From an uncultured Erythrobacteraceae bacterium (lineage in GTDB: Bacteria > Pseudomonadota > Alphaproteobacteria > Sphingomonadales > Sphingomonadaceae): a stretch of 31,106 bases of DNA. A program made the position numbers and the translations under genes. Shown piece by piece: positions 23,217 through 31,106 of this stretch (position 1 is the first letter of the stretch; each line of letters begins with the position of its first letter). The stretch lies in contig CAMLQG010000033.1 of the NCBI GenBank assembly GCA_946482075.1, forward strand, positions 1-31,106. The letters run 5' to 3'. The notes under the pieces are model-generated. The model was not told where the DNA came from. It ran no database searches and saw only the letters and a list, made by a program, of their open reading frames with translations.

Positions 23217-24332
23217 ATGCGCGCGGCCGTGACCCATACGTACCCTATCACCAAGCCCTGGATCGAAGCGATCCACGCCTATGTGCCCGGCAAGAGCAAG
23301 GCCGGGGATGGCCGTCCGCTCGTCAAGCTTTCGGCGAACGAGAACCCGCTGGGCACCAGCGAACATGCCTTGCAGGCGATCGCGAACGCCGTTTCGCCCG
23401 ACCGCTATCCCGATCCCGATTCGATCGAACTGCGCGCGAAGATCGGGGCCGTGCACGGCATCGATCCCGCGCTGATCGTCTGCGGCACCGGCTCGGACGA
23501 ACTGCTCAACCTTGCCGCCCAGGCCTATGCCGGGCCGGGCGACGAAGTGATCTATGTCCGCTACGGCTTCTCGGTCTACGACATCGCGGCGAGGCGTTGC
23601 GGGGCGACGCCGATCGTCGCGCCGGACAAGGATTTCGGCACCGATGTGGACGCGCTGCTGGCACTGGTGAACGAGCGGACCCGGGTGGTCTTCATCGCCA
23701 ATCCCAACAATCCCACGGGCAGCTTCCTGCCGCGCGGCGAGATCGCGCGGCTGCATGCCGCCCTTCCGCACGACGTGCTGTTCGTGCTCGACCAGGCCTA
23801 TGCCGAATATCTCGCGCCCGAGGACGATGATGGCGGCCTGGCGCTGGCTGCCGCGCATGACAACGTGATCGTCACACGGACCTTCTCGAAAATCTACGGC
23901 CTGGCCGGCCAGCGGATCGGCTGGGCCACCGGCAAGCCGCACCTGGTTGCCGCATTGAACCGCATCCGCGGGCCCTTCAATGTCAGTAATACCGGCCAGG
24001 CGATGGCGATCGCCGCGCTGGAGGACCAGGATTTCGTCACCCGCTCGCGCGAACACAACCGCGCGGAACGCGCCCGCTTCGTCACCGCGATCGAGGCCTT
24101 GAGCAATCACGGGCTACGGCCCGTGCCGAGCGAGGCGAATTTTTCGCTGGTGCTGTTCGAAGGCAAGCTGACGGCCGAAGCGGCGCAGGAAGGGCTCATG
24201 CAGCGCGGCTATGCCACGCGCTGGCTGCCAGGCCAGGACCTGCCGCAGGCGCTGCGCATCACCATCGGCACCACGGCGCAGATGGACGACATCATCGCCG
24301 GCCTGCGCGAAATGGCGGCGGCAACGGGATGA
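23217..24332 (+). CDS. hisC: Histidinol-phosphate aminotransferase (HisC type, possibly also aromatic)
   Basis: 371 residues, PLP-dependent class II aminotransferase. Motifs: [74 protein letters not shown], and the PLP lysine in [19 protein letters not shown] (Lys about 225). HisC converts imidazole acetol phosphate to histidinol phosphate. The gene overlaps a prephenate dehydrogenase-type gene by four bases. In Zymomonas mobilis, also a sphingomonad, an equivalent pair was described as a broad-specificity aminotransferase plus cyclohexadienyl dehydrogenase, so this enzyme may also make tyrosine and phenylalanine. A GTG 12 bases further in is an alternative start. Confidence 0.93.
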   Translation: MRAAVTHTYPITKPWIEAIHAYVPGKSKAGDGRPLVKLSANENPLGTSEHALQAIANAVSPDRYPDPDSIELRAKIGAVHGIDPALIVCGTGSDELLNLAAQAYAGPGDEVIYVRYGFSVYDIAARRCGATPIVAPDKDFGTDVDALLALVNERTRVVFIANPNNPTGSFLPRGEIARLHAALPHDVLFVLDQAYAEYLAPEDDDGGLALAAAHDNVIVTRTFSKIYGLAGQRIGWATGKPHLVAALNRIRGPFNVSNTGQAMAIAALEDQDFVTRSREHNRAERARFVTAIEALSNHGLRPVPSEANFSLVLFEGKLTAEAAQEGLMQRGYATRWLPGQDLPQALRITIGTTAQMDDIIAGLREMAAATG

Positions 24333-25240
24333 GCTTCGAGAACGTCGCGATCATCGGCCTCGGCCTGCTCGGCGGCTCGATCGGGCTTGCCGTGGCGGAA
24401 CATCTGCCCGGCGTGACGACGACGGGCTATGATGCCGATCCCGCCGTGCGCAAGCGCGCGGCCGAACGCGGCCTTGCCGGCACGATCTGCGACAGCGCGG
24501 CCGAAGCCGTAGCGCGTGCGGACCTCGTGATCTTTTGCGTGCCCGTGGGCGCGATGGCCGACGCCGCGCGCGAAATCGCCAATGCCCTGCCCGCAGGCTG
24601 CGTGGTCAGCGATGTCGGCTCCTCCAAGCAGAGCGTCAGCGCCGCGCTGGCCGAAGCGCTGCCCGACCATACGATCATTCCCGCGCATCCGGTGGCGGGC
24701 ACGGAACATAGCGGGCCGGATGCGGGCTTCGCCACGCTGTTCCACAACCGCTGGTGCATCGTCACGCCTCCGGGCGGCGAGGATTCCCCCGACGCGACCG
24801 CCCTGCTCGACTTCTGGCGCGCATTGGGCGCGAAAGTGGAAGTGATGACGCCCGAGCATCACGATCTCGTCCTCGCCGTCACCAGCCACATCCCTCACCT
24901 GATCGCTTACACGATCGTCGGCACGGCTTCGGATCTGGAAGACGTGACGCGCAGCGAAGTGATCAAATATTCGGCCGGCGGCTTCCGCGATTTCACCCGC
25001 ATCGCTGCCTCCGATCCCACCATGTGGCGCGATGTCTTCCTCAATAATCGCGAGGCGGTGCTGGAAATGCTCGCCCGCTTCAGCGCCGATCTCGACGCGA
25101 TGAAGACCGCGATCGTCGCACGCGACGGCGAAGCGCTGTTCGATCTCTTCACGCGCACCCGCGCGGTGCGCCGCTCGATCATCGAGGAAGGCCAGGATGA
25201 TGCGCGGCCCGATTTCGGCCGCGCGGATCATGGGGAATAG
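24329..25240 (+). CDS. tyrC: Prephenate/arogenate (cyclohexadienyl) dehydrogenase, TyrA family
   Basis: 303 residues. N-terminal Rossmann fold with [13 protein letters not shown] (about 10-22), [24 protein letters not shown] and [18 protein letters not shown]. The C-terminal helical domain has [20 protein letters not shown] followed by [12 protein letters not shown], and [20 protein letters not shown]. The enzyme makes 4-hydroxyphenylpyruvate or tyrosine from prephenate or arogenate using NAD(P). The overlap with hisC (ATGA) links it to an aminotransferase able to act on the same pathway. No ACT or chorismate mutase domain is present, so it is the stand-alone form. The symbol tyrA would serve equally well. 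Its stop is followed by a palindromic repeat. Confidence 0.9.
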   Translation: MSFENVAIIGLGLLGGSIGLAVAEHLPGVTTTGYDADPAVRKRAAERGLAGTICDSAAEAVARADLVIFCVPVGAMADAAREIANALPAGCVVSDVGSSKQSVSAALAEALPDHTIIPAHPVAGTEHSGPDAGFATLFHNRWCIVTPPGGEDSPDATALLDFWRALGAKVEVMTPEHHDLVLAVTSHIPHLIAYTIVGTASDLEDVTRSEVIKYSAGGFRDFTRIAASDPTMWRDVFLNNREAVLEMLARFSADLDAMKTAIVARDGEALFDLFTRTRAVRRSIIEEGQDDARPDFGRADHGE

Positions 25241-25263
25241 GACCGAGCCTGCACCCTTTGCTC

Positions 25264-25351
25264 CATTCGTCCTGAGCTTGTCGAAGGACCGTCCTTTTTT
25301 CTTCGGTCGCCAAAAAGAAAAGCTGCCCTTCGACAAGCTCAAGGCGAACGG
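25264..25351. repeat. Palindromic intergenic repeat, second family (cttgtcgaagg type)
   Basis: Inverted arms at 25264-25287 (core cctgagcttgtcgaagga) and 25326-25351 (core cccttcgacaagctcaagg) pair with only a few mismatches around a loop of about 38 bases with A- and T-runs. It fills the gap between the stops of two converging genes (tyrA-type and plsC), where it may act as a bidirectional terminator. This core (gagcttgtcgaagg) is, from memory, a very widespread repeat in sphingomonad genomes and unrelated to the two other families here. Confidence 0.82.
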
Positions 25352-25374
25352 ATTGCCTAGGCTCCGATGGCCTA

Positions 25375-26055
25375 TCAAACATTCAGCGCGTTGATTTCCG
25401 TATGCACCCGCCGTTCGATCTCGTCGCGCGGCAGGCCGGGTGGAATGATCTCGCCGAAGCGCAAGGTGATCGTGCCGTGCTTCTTCCAGAGCGCGTGATA
25501 GAGCGGCCCGCTATTCACCGCGACCGGCACGACCGGCAGGCCGATCAGCTTGTAGAGCCCCGCAAAGCCCGATTGCAGCGGCGGCCGCATGCCGTGCCCC
25601 ACGCGGGTGCCTTCGGGAAAGATCGCCAGCGGCCGGCCTGTATCGGCATGGCGGCGTGCGGCGGCGACCATCTTGCGCAGCGCGGCCGCGCCTTCCGCAC
25701 GAGCCACGGGAATACCTCCATAATCGAAACAGGCCTTGCCCCAGCCGGGGATGCGGAACAGCTCCTCCTTGGCGAAGATGACCGGCAGGGGGAGATAGCG
25801 GGGCAGCTCGATCGCTTCCATGAAGCTCTCGTGCTTGATCGCGTACAGCACCGGGAAATCGGGCCGCACACCTTCCTCGCGCACCGTGATCCCCAGAATA
25901 TGCGTGAGGCAGAAACGATGGAAGCCTGACCAGCCATGGACCACTGGCATCAGGCCGCGATCGCCCAGCAGGACGGCGGCCAGCGCCGCGATCACGAACC
26001 CCACCGATGCGCCGTAGAACACGGCGTAGAAAGCGAGGCTGCGGATCACGCCCAC
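25375..26055 (-). CDS. plsC: Lysophospholipid (1-acylglycerol-3-phosphate) acyltransferase, PlsC family
   Basis: 226 residues. An N-terminal membrane segment (about 5-31) is followed by acyltransferase block I as KHESFMEAIELPRYL (His about 75). The usual HxxxxD is HxxxxE here, a variant seen in one branch of the family. Block II is AKEELFRIPGWGKAC, block III FPEGTR (about 146-151), and block IV LPVVPVAVNSG. It would acylate lysophosphatidate, or another lysolipid, at the inner membrane. It is the last gene of ftsE-ftsX-ydcF-plsC, starting five bases after ydcF. The substrate is inferred. Confidence 0.9.
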   Translation of the reverse strand: MGVIRSLAFYAVFYGASVGFVIAALAAVLLGDRGLMPVVHGWSGFHRFCLTHILGITVREEGVRPDFPVLYAIKHESFMEAIELPRYLPLPVIFAKEELFRIPGWGKACFDYGGIPVARAEGAAALRKMVAAARRHADTGRPLAIFPEGTRVGHGMRPPLQSGFAGLYKLIGLPVVPVAVNSGPLYHALWKKHGTITLRFGEIIPPGLPRDEIERRVHTEINALNV

Positions 26056-26060
26056 CGCGC

Positions 26061-26588
26061 TCAGCTCCCGGTGATGAGGGAGAGATAGCTGGCCAGCAGC
26101 TTGTTATATTCAAGGAACAATGTGCGGAAAGCGGGCTTGGACGAAACGGCGTCCCACTTGACCTCCACCCCGTCGGGCAGCTTGTCCGACAGTTCATGCG
26201 CCGCGCGGCGCATATGCCAGTCGGTCGTCACCAGCCGCAGCGAGGTGATCTTGTGCGAGGCCACCCAGTCCGCGGTCTCCAGCGCATTGCCCCGCGTATC
26301 GGCCGCTTCGCTGCCCAGCGTGACGCAGCATTTCATGACATCGGCCGCGACCTTGTATTCCGCCGCGAATTCGCGCCGTTTCACTTCCGGATCGACCCCG
26401 GTCACCAGCATGTGCCGCGCCCAGCCCTTGTCGAGCACCTCGAGCCCGCGTGCGATGCGCCCGCCGGCGCCGGTGGGCACCACAACGAGATCGGTCTTCT
26501 CATCGCCCAGCGGCCGGGGCAGCGCGATGGCGAAGATCACGAAGCCGCACAGCCACAACACGAAGATCGCTGCGAGGAAACGCCGCAT
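26061..26588 (-). CDS. YdcF/SanA-family (DUF218) membrane-anchored protein
   Basis: 175 residues from the ATG at 26588, which overlaps the ftsX stop; a longer frame reaching 27014 would be out of frame across ftsX and is rejected. One N-terminal membrane helix (RRFLAAIFVLWLCGFVIFAI, about 2-21) is followed by a DUF218 domain: TDLVVVPTGAGGRIARGLEV, HMLVTGVDPEVKRREFAAEY, SEAADTRGNALETADWVASH and LRLVTTDWHMRRAAHEL. Members of this family have been linked to cell envelope integrity in E. coli (SanA, YdcF, ElyC), but no reaction is firmly known. Its place between ftsX and plsC fits an envelope role. Confidence 0.87.
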   Translation of the reverse strand: MRRFLAAIFVLWLCGFVIFAIALPRPLGDEKTDLVVVPTGAGGRIARGLEVLDKGWARHMLVTGVDPEVKRREFAAEYKVAADVMKCCVTLGSEAADTRGNALETADWVASHKITSLRLVTTDWHMRRAAHELSDKLPDGVEVKWDAVSSKPAFRTLFLEYNKLLASYLSLITGS

Positions 26589-27526
26589 CACAGCATCCGC
26601 CTGAGTGCGGCCAGCACGGTCAGCCGCGCGGTCATCGCAGCGAGGACAATGCCCATGAGCGGGATGCAACCGATCACGATCCAGTCGATCATGCCCAGCC
26701 CGCCGCCGGCAACCATGCCCGAATCCAGCCCGGCGAACCGGCCGGCAAGCGAGAGAATCGTGATCATTCCCACCGCGAGGCCGACCACGCCGCCGAGTGC
26801 CGCGTCCAGCGTCACCGATCGCTGGAAGATCGCCGCGATCTGCGCATCGGTCCCGCCCAGATGATGAACCACCTCGATCGTCTCGCGATTGACGCCGAGC
26901 GCAGTCCGCGCCGCAAGCCATACCGCCGCGATACTGGCGGCCGTGAGCAGCGTGATCAGTGCGAGTGCGAGCAGTTGGAGAGATCCGATGGCGGAGAAGA
27001 CCGGTTCCAGCCATGAAGCCTGCGCATCGACCTGGGCCGCAGGAACCGCGGAAGCGAGCGCCTCCTGCAGCGCGGAGAGGCGCGCGGGGCTGACATCGCC
27101 GTCCAGCCGCGCATCGATCAGCGCTGGGACGGGGACGGCTTCCTCCTCATTGGCCGCCTTACCCAGCCAGGGCTCGATCAGCCGGTCGATCTCGTCCTTG
27201 GGCACAAGGCGCACCGACGCGACGCCCGGCGCGTCGCGCAGGATCGCGACGGCCGCGGCCGCCTGGCTTTCGCGCAGCGGCGCGCTCGCTTCCACGATCT
27301 GGACGGTCACTCCGCCCGAAAGTTCCGCCCGCGCGGCATCGGCGAGGTTCTTGAGCGCCAATCCGCCGGCAGCCGCCACGGATGTCAGCGCGATCATGAT
27401 CGCGATCACCCAGGGCATCGGCCCCGCCAGCCGCGCCTGAGGCAGCAGCTTCGATCCGCCTTCGGTCCGCGCGCCCGAGAGACCGCGCACCAGCGCGCTG
27501 GGGATAAGCACCGGGGTTTTCTTCAT
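26588..27526 (-). CDS. ftsX: Cell division ABC transporter-like membrane protein FtsX
   Basis: 312 residues. Four membrane segments: about 38-58 (PWVIAIMIALTSVAAAGGLA), then three in the C-terminal half (LLALALITLLTAASIAAVWL, ALGGVVGLAVGMITILSLAG, DWIVIGCIPLMGIVLAAMTA). A large extracytoplasmic loop (about 60-180) carries VASVRLVPKDEIDRLIEPWL. The loop between segments two and three has ETIEVVHHLGGTDAQIAAIF, typical of FtsX. FtsEX couples ATP hydrolysis in the cytoplasm to activation of peptidoglycan hydrolases at the septum. It starts ten bases after the ftsE stop. Confidence 0.94.
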   Translation of the reverse strand: MKKTPVLIPSALVRGLSGARTEGGSKLLPQARLAGPMPWVIAIMIALTSVAAAGGLALKNLADAARAELSGGVTVQIVEASAPLRESQAAAAVAILRDAPGVASVRLVPKDEIDRLIEPWLGKAANEEEAVPVPALIDARLDGDVSPARLSALQEALASAVPAAQVDAQASWLEPVFSAIGSLQLLALALITLLTAASIAAVWLAARTALGVNRETIEVVHHLGGTDAQIAAIFQRSVTLDAALGGVVGLAVGMITILSLAGRFAGLDSGMVAGGGLGMIDWIVIGCIPLMGIVLAAMTARLTVLAALRRML

Positions 27527-27536
27527 GCCGGGGAGC

Positions 27537-28262
27537 TCATGAGCGCATCGCCGGCGCCCGGGGGGGATAGCGCAGCGCGCCGGTAGGGTCCGACAAACGC
27601 CCTTTCTCCAGCCGCATGATCAGCGATTCCGGCACTTTCTGCAGCAGATGGAGATCGTGGGTCGCGACCACCACCGTAGTGCCCAGCCGGTTCAGCGCCT
27701 CGAACAGGCGCAGAAGCTTCACCGCCATCTCGGCATCGACATTGCCCGTCGGTTCGTCCGCGATCAGCAGGTCGGGCCGGCCGATCACCGCGCGGGCGAT
27801 TGCCACGCGCTGCTGCTCCCCGCCCGAAAGCGTGGCCGGGCGTGCTTCGCCGCGATCGGCCAGGCCGACCCATTGGAGCATGTCGTTCACCGGCCGCTGG
27901 AGATCGGCTTCCGCAAAGCCAGCCACCCGCAGCGGCAGCGCGATATTGTCGAAAGCAGAGAGTTGGGAGACCAGCCGGAAATCCTGGAACACCACGCCGA
28001 GGCGCCGGCGCGCGAAAGGCAGCTTGCCGCGCGGCAGGGTGATGACGTCGGTCCCGAACATCCGGATCATTCCGCGTGACGGACGCTGCGCGAGATAGAG
28101 CAGTTTCAGCAGCGAGGTCTTGCCGGCCCCGCTCGCGCCGGTGAGAAAATAGAAGCTGCCGGGCCAGAGCGTGAAGGACACGTCGCTCAGCACTTCCCTG
28201 CCCGTGCCGTACCGCAATCCGACATTGTCGAAATGCGCGATCTCCTGCGTCTCCGCGTTCAT
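27537..28262 (-). CDS. ftsE: Cell division ATP-binding protein FtsE
   Basis: 241 residues, an ABC ATPase subunit. Walker A TGASGAGKTSLLKLL (about 41-55), Q-loop VVFQDFRLV, signature LSGGEQQRVAIARAV (145-159) and Walker B LLIADEPTGNVD are followed by the H-loop VVVATHDLHLL. It pairs with FtsX at the divisome. The C-terminal tail is slightly longer than usual and Pro/Arg-rich. The gene is divergent from the zinc-ribbon protein gene; the 158 bases between them must hold both promoters, but I could not assign either one with confidence. Confidence 0.95.
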   Translation of the reverse strand: MNAETQEIAHFDNVGLRYGTGREVLSDVSFTLWPGSFYFLTGASGAGKTSLLKLLYLAQRPSRGMIRMFGTDVITLPRGKLPFARRRLGVVFQDFRLVSQLSAFDNIALPLRVAGFAEADLQRPVNDMLQWVGLADRGEARPATLSGGEQQRVAIARAVIGRPDLLIADEPTGNVDAEMAVKLLRLFEALNRLGTTVVVATHDLHLLQKVPESLIMRLEKGRLSDPTGALRYPPRAPAMRS

Positions 28263-28420
28263 AGCAGCGATCTGGCGACGTGTGCCGGGGGAAGGTTGCG
28301 CGGAGCAGGCATGCCGAGCGGGCTATAGCGGCCAATCGATGTGGAAAAAAGCCATCCTCTGCCGTTGTAGACCGCTCCGCATCTTGCCGCCCGCCACCCG
28401 CTCATGCTTTAGAAACATCC

Positions 28421-29362
28421 ATGATAATCGCCTGTCCTGCCTGTGCGACGCGATACGTCGTTCCCGACAGCGCAATCGGCTTGGATGGGCGCACCGTACG
28501 CTGCGCCAAATGCCGGCACAGCTGGTTCCAGGACGGGCCGGAGATGGCCCCGCCGCCGCCCCCCCCGGCCGCAGCCCCGCCCGCACCCGTCGCGGACGAG
28601 ATCACGGGCGAAGGTTTCGCCGCCGAACCGGAACCGGTCCGGCCGGAGCCGCCGGCCGGCGATCCCTTTGCCGACGATCCGGCCGCGAAATATTTCGGGG
28701 ACGGGCGGGAAACCGAAGCCCCGCCGACGGAAGAGCCCGCCGCGCGCGGCAGCGATCCCGATTATGATGATGGCAGCGTCGCTTACGAGGAACCGGCAGC
28801 CGCGCCGGTACCGGCCGACTATGGTCCACGCGAGACGGTGGAGGAGGAAGAGGCACTGCCGCCCCCTCCGCCCGTCTACGAAGATCTGAACGAGGACTAT
28901 TCCCGCTTCGAGCACGAGCCCCCGTTCAAGCCGCGGCGCAACACGCTCAAGCTGCTGACGATCGCAGGCGTGATCTTCGCGCTGCTCGCGGCCGGCACGA
29001 TGGCGGCGGTCAGCTATTGGGGTCTGCCGGACTGGGTGCCGATCAGCCGTCCGACCTTCGCGCGTGCGCAGCCCGATCTGGTGTTGGAATTCCCGCCCGC
29101 CAAGCAGGATCGGCGGACCATGCCCAATGGCGCGGAATTCTTCAGCGCCAGCGGTACGGTCAAGAATGTCGGCAGTTCCGTGCGCGATGTGCCCTCGATC
29201 CTGATCGTGCTGCGCGATGCGCGCGAACGGATCGTCTACAGCTGGGAAGTCGTCCCGCCGAAAAGCAGCCTGGCGCCGGGCGAAAGCATTTCGATAAACG
29301 AAGCCCGCACCGACGTTCCCCGCTCCGCCAAATTCGCGGAGATCGGCTGGAAGCCGGCTTGA
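28421..29362 (+). CDS. Zinc-ribbon (MJ0042-type) and DUF3426-like single-pass membrane protein
   Basis: 313 residues from the ATG at 28421, chosen because MIIACPACATRYVVPD is the standard start of this family. An N-terminal zinc ribbon has CPAC (5, 8) and CAKC (28, 31). A long Pro-, Ala- and Glu-rich acidic linker (about 42-165) follows. Then come a basic stretch (KPRRNTLK), one membrane helix (LLTIAGVIFALLAAGTMAAV, about 180-199) and a C-terminal periplasmic DUF3426-like domain (FFSASGTVKNVGSSVRDVPS, VLRDARERIVYSWEVVPP, LAPGESISINEARTDVPRSA). The function is unknown to me; the layout suggests cytoplasmic sensing or binding linked across the membrane. It is regularly found beside ftsE in sphingomonads as far as I recall, which hints at an envelope or division role. 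A longer frame starting at 28280 is not supported. Confidence 0.87.
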   Translation: MIIACPACATRYVVPDSAIGLDGRTVRCAKCRHSWFQDGPEMAPPPPPPAAAPPAPVADEITGEGFAAEPEPVRPEPPAGDPFADDPAAKYFGDGRETEAPPTEEPAARGSDPDYDDGSVAYEEPAAAPVPADYGPRETVEEEEALPPPPPVYEDLNEDYSRFEHEPPFKPRRNTLKLLTIAGVIFALLAAGTMAAVSYWGLPDWVPISRPTFARAQPDLVLEFPPAKQDRRTMPNGAEFFSASGTVKNVGSSVRDVPSILIVLRDARERIVYSWEVVPPKSSLAPGESISINEARTDVPRSAKFAEIGWKPA

Positions 29363-29405
29363 CGGAATAGAAGCCGAAATGTTCGCCGGACCCCGCCTTG
29401 GGTGC

Positions 29406-29434
29406 TTGCAGGGGTGAAACGGCTTTGCTAAGGG
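29406..29434 (+). promoter_or_regulatory. Candidate promoter of the tRNA-Leu gene
   Basis: TTGCAG (29406-29411) and GCTAAG (29427-29432) are 15 bases apart, resembling the alphaproteobacterial housekeeping pattern TTGACG...GCTANA. It lies about 45-70 bases before the mature tRNA start. The -35 is imperfect, so this is a candidate only. Confidence 0.4.
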
Positions 29435-29477
29435 CCCGCTCCTACCCGGGGGAGGGAGCCCTTCCCCTGACGATTTT

Positions 29478-29564
29478 GCGGTCGTGGCGGAACTGGTAGA
29501 CGCGCAACGTTGAGGTCGTTGTGGGCGAAAGCCCGTGGAAGTTCGAGTCTTCTCGACCGCACCA
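29478..29564 (+). tRNA. tRNA-Leu (anticodon GAG)
   Basis: An 87-base class II tRNA with the CCA end encoded. Acceptor stem gcggtcg (29478-29484) pairs with cgaccgc (29554-29560), then A and CCA. The anticodon stem caacg/cgttg closes the loop ttgaggt, giving anticodon GAG, which reads CUC and CUU leucine codons. The long variable arm (tgggcgaaagcccg) is typical of Leu/Ser tRNAs, and the T-loop gttcgagtc is canonical. The gene is followed by about 200 bases without a gene, then by an interrupted serine recombinase gene. Confidence 0.97.
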
Positions 29565-29764
29565 ATCAGTCAGAAATGAACTGTGATTTTCGCCTTCGGG
29601 CGCACTGTCTGCGGAGAATGGCGCAGTTCTGCGGGCTTCGGCCGCGCCTAAAATCAAACTGAAGCGAGAGACACCAAAGCCCCTATCCGGCGCGAGCCAA
29701 AAATATGCCGGATTCTCTGCCGTTGAGAACCCGGCTTCACCTCATGTCGCTCAGTCAATTGCGG

Positions 29765-31051
29765 TCAGGCTTTGAAGCCGAACTGCCGCTCCTGCTCGGC
29801 CCATTCGATGGGCAGGTCGCACATGAGCAGACCACGACGTGTCAACCCCTTGGGCTGCGATCCCTCTGCAATAGCGTCGACGATCCGCGGGCTCATCCAT
29901 GAGAGGCGCAGCAGTCTCCCGAGCTGGGTACGGCACCGACCTTCCCGCTTGGCCAGTTGGGCAAGACTGAGCTCGGGAGATGCGATCACGAGACGCTGAG
30001 CGACGATCGCATCGGCCATAAGACTCAGCAGATCGTCCGATGGGCCTTGGCAAGTGGGTTCGCTATCAATCCTGAGCCGCGCTTCGCGGAACGGCCGGCG
30101 CGTTAGCGTTGGGATGGCCCATGCCCAAGTGGCCGAGGCTTCGATGCCAAGGACATCAGGTTTGAGGATGATCTCGATACCCTCATCACGAACAGTCAGG
30201 GCAGCCACGAAGCTTCGCAATGCCCTCTCGACATTGCCCATCTCGAGGAGTTGGACCGTCAGCAGATGCGCGGTCGCGAACAGTGTTCTGAGCGAGGCTG
30301 CGTCCTCAAGACCCGAAAGCCGGCGCAGCGCATGCTCGTCGTTGAGAAGATCATCAATGTGCCCGATGAGATGTTGTTCGAGATGAGCGCGCTGGAAGCG
30401 CAGTCCGGGGGGATCGCCAGGCCGGGCCAGATCCTTTCGGGTTTCATAATACGCATAGCGCTTCGCTTTGCTCGAGCCGTAGGTCGGAACCATAGGACGG
30501 CCATGCGGATCGGTGAGCAGACCGCGCAGCATTGCCTGCTGCGGTTCATTCGTTGAGCGCTTCCTCGGCGACGCTTTCTCCGCAAGCTGCCTTTGAACCT
30601 GTTCCCACAAAGTCTCGTCGACGATGGCATCATGCTCGCCATCATAGACCTTGCCTTTATGGACGATCTTCCCGCGGTAGATCGGGTTCTTGAGCAGGTG
30701 GAACAGGCTGCCGCGTTCGAATGGGATTCCACCACGGTGCGGTCCACTGGCACGTTGCTGAATCTTGGTAACCACTCCTTCGGCTCGCAATAGCTCGATC
30801 AGCGCGGGGACATTCTTCACCTGCAGGTAGCGCCGCATGATGTCCCGAACCCGTTCGGCCTCCTCAGGCACCGGAACCAGCTTCCTCTCGAGAACCTGAT
30901 AGCCGAGGGGGACCGGCCCGCCCATCCAAAGGCCCTTCTTCTTCGATGCTGCGATCTTATCGCGGATACGCTCGCTCGTCACTTCGCGCTCAAACTGCGC
31001 GAAGGACAGCAGCACGTTGAGGGTCAACCGGCCCATGCTCGTCGTGGTGTT
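29765..31051 (-). pseudogene. Large serine recombinase, catalytic N-terminus cut off by an insertion sequence
   Basis: About 428 residues of continuous sequence read from the IS boundary to the stop at 29765. It begins at NTTTSMGRLTLNVLLSFAQF, then EREVTSERIRDKIAASKKKG, which is the end of the resolvase/invertase catalytic domain and its long helix. The recombinase domain (VPLGYQVLE, LLRAEGVVTKIQQRAS, GSLFHLLKNPIYRGKIVHKG), a zinc beta-ribbon-like region (MLRGLLTDPHGRPMVPTYGS, KRYAYYETR) and a C-terminal extension with a helix-turn-helix-like end (LSLAQLAKREGRCRTQLGRL) follow. The catalytic serine and first ~110 residues are missing, because bases from 31052 onward look like an IS21-family terminus. 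A TTG inside the IS end could start a short product, which would lack activity. Base composition appears less GC-rich than the neighbours, consistent with transfer. Confidence 0.82.
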
Positions 31052-31106
31052 TGTCAATCGGCGCGGGATTTTGACCCTGGATCGGCGTCCAACATTGACC
31101 CCCTGC
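31052..31106. mobile_element. Terminus of an IS21-family insertion sequence (continues past the right edge)
   Basis: From TGTCAATCGG at 31052 the sequence holds two adjacent 24-base units, 31057-31080 and 31081-31104, each of the form atcggcg-N7-ttgaccc-N3. Multiple spaced repeats beginning at a TG/CA tip are the layout of IS21-type ends, where the IstA transposase binds. The boundary falls exactly where the recombinase protein similarity stops. No transposase gene is visible in the window, so the family name is by terminus pattern only. Confidence 0.68.

Noticed and set aside
26589..27014. Extension of the ydcF frame upstream through ftsX to 27014
   Set aside because: That part is out of frame with the well-conserved ftsX and has low-complexity Arg/Gly/Asp composition; the ATG at 26588 overlapping the ftsX stop is the credible start.
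29565..29764. Integration site repeat of the tRNA-Leu 3' end
   Set aside because: No second copy of the tRNA end is visible between the tRNA and the window edge; a distal copy could lie outside.

Overview
The window is about 31 kb of GC-rich alphaproteobacterial chromosome, most likely from a member of the Sphingomonadales (a Novosphingobium, Sphingobium or Sphingopyxis-like organism). I base this on protein character, the metX-GNAT-metW and hisC-tyrA gene pairs, a MipZ-family ATPase, a single short flagellin, a TonB receptor, and three kinds of short palindromic intergenic repeat. No database search was possible, so genus and species are not assigned.

Left part (1-5.0 kb): the 3' end of motA and all of motB (flagellar stator). 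A palindromic repeat then lies between converging genes. Next come a MipZ-like ParA/MinD ATPase on the minus strand, a small DUF2946 protein and a TonB-dependent receptor. The last two look like a metal-acquisition pair, possibly for copper, sitting inside a motility locus.

Flagellar part (5.0-21.0 kb): flagellin (fliC, minus strand, own terminator), divergent from a sigma-54-dependent activator of the FlbD/FleQ class. The activator is translationally coupled to a long colinear operon: fliE-F-G-H-I-J-K-L-M-N-O-P-Q-R-flhB-fliD-fliS. Together these encode the MS ring, switch complex, export ATPase complex, export gate, hook-length control, filament cap and flagellin chaperone. Most neighbours overlap by 1-11 bases. 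The clear exception is fliH/fliI, which are separated by a GC-rich palindromic repeat flanked by an 18-base near-perfect direct repeat that contains the fliI start codon. A strong sigma-54 promoter match lies just upstream of fliK. The activator would be the natural partner for it and for a weaker candidate in front of flagellin.

Housekeeping part (21.0-29.4 kb): metX-GNAT-metW (methionine synthesis, minus strand); hisC-tyrA (histidine and aromatic amino acid synthesis, plus strand); a second palindromic repeat family; then ftsE-ftsX-ydcF-plsC (minus strand: cell division ABC complex, DUF218 protein, lysophospholipid acyltransferase). Divergent from ftsE is a zinc-ribbon/membrane/DUF3426-like protein.

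Right edge (29.4-31.1 kb): a tRNA-Leu(GAG), followed by the C-terminal part of a large serine recombinase on the minus strand. Its reading frame is broken at base 31052 by what looks like the end of an IS21-family insertion sequence that continues beyond the window. This is the only clearly mobile, accessory part of the window. I see no CRISPR, rRNA, defence system or biosynthetic cluster. The most notable observations are the repeat insertion that rebuilt the fliI start, a FliM that seems to lack the CheY-docking peptide, the receiver-less activator with GSFTGA in place of GAFTGA, and the nested mobile elements at the right edge.
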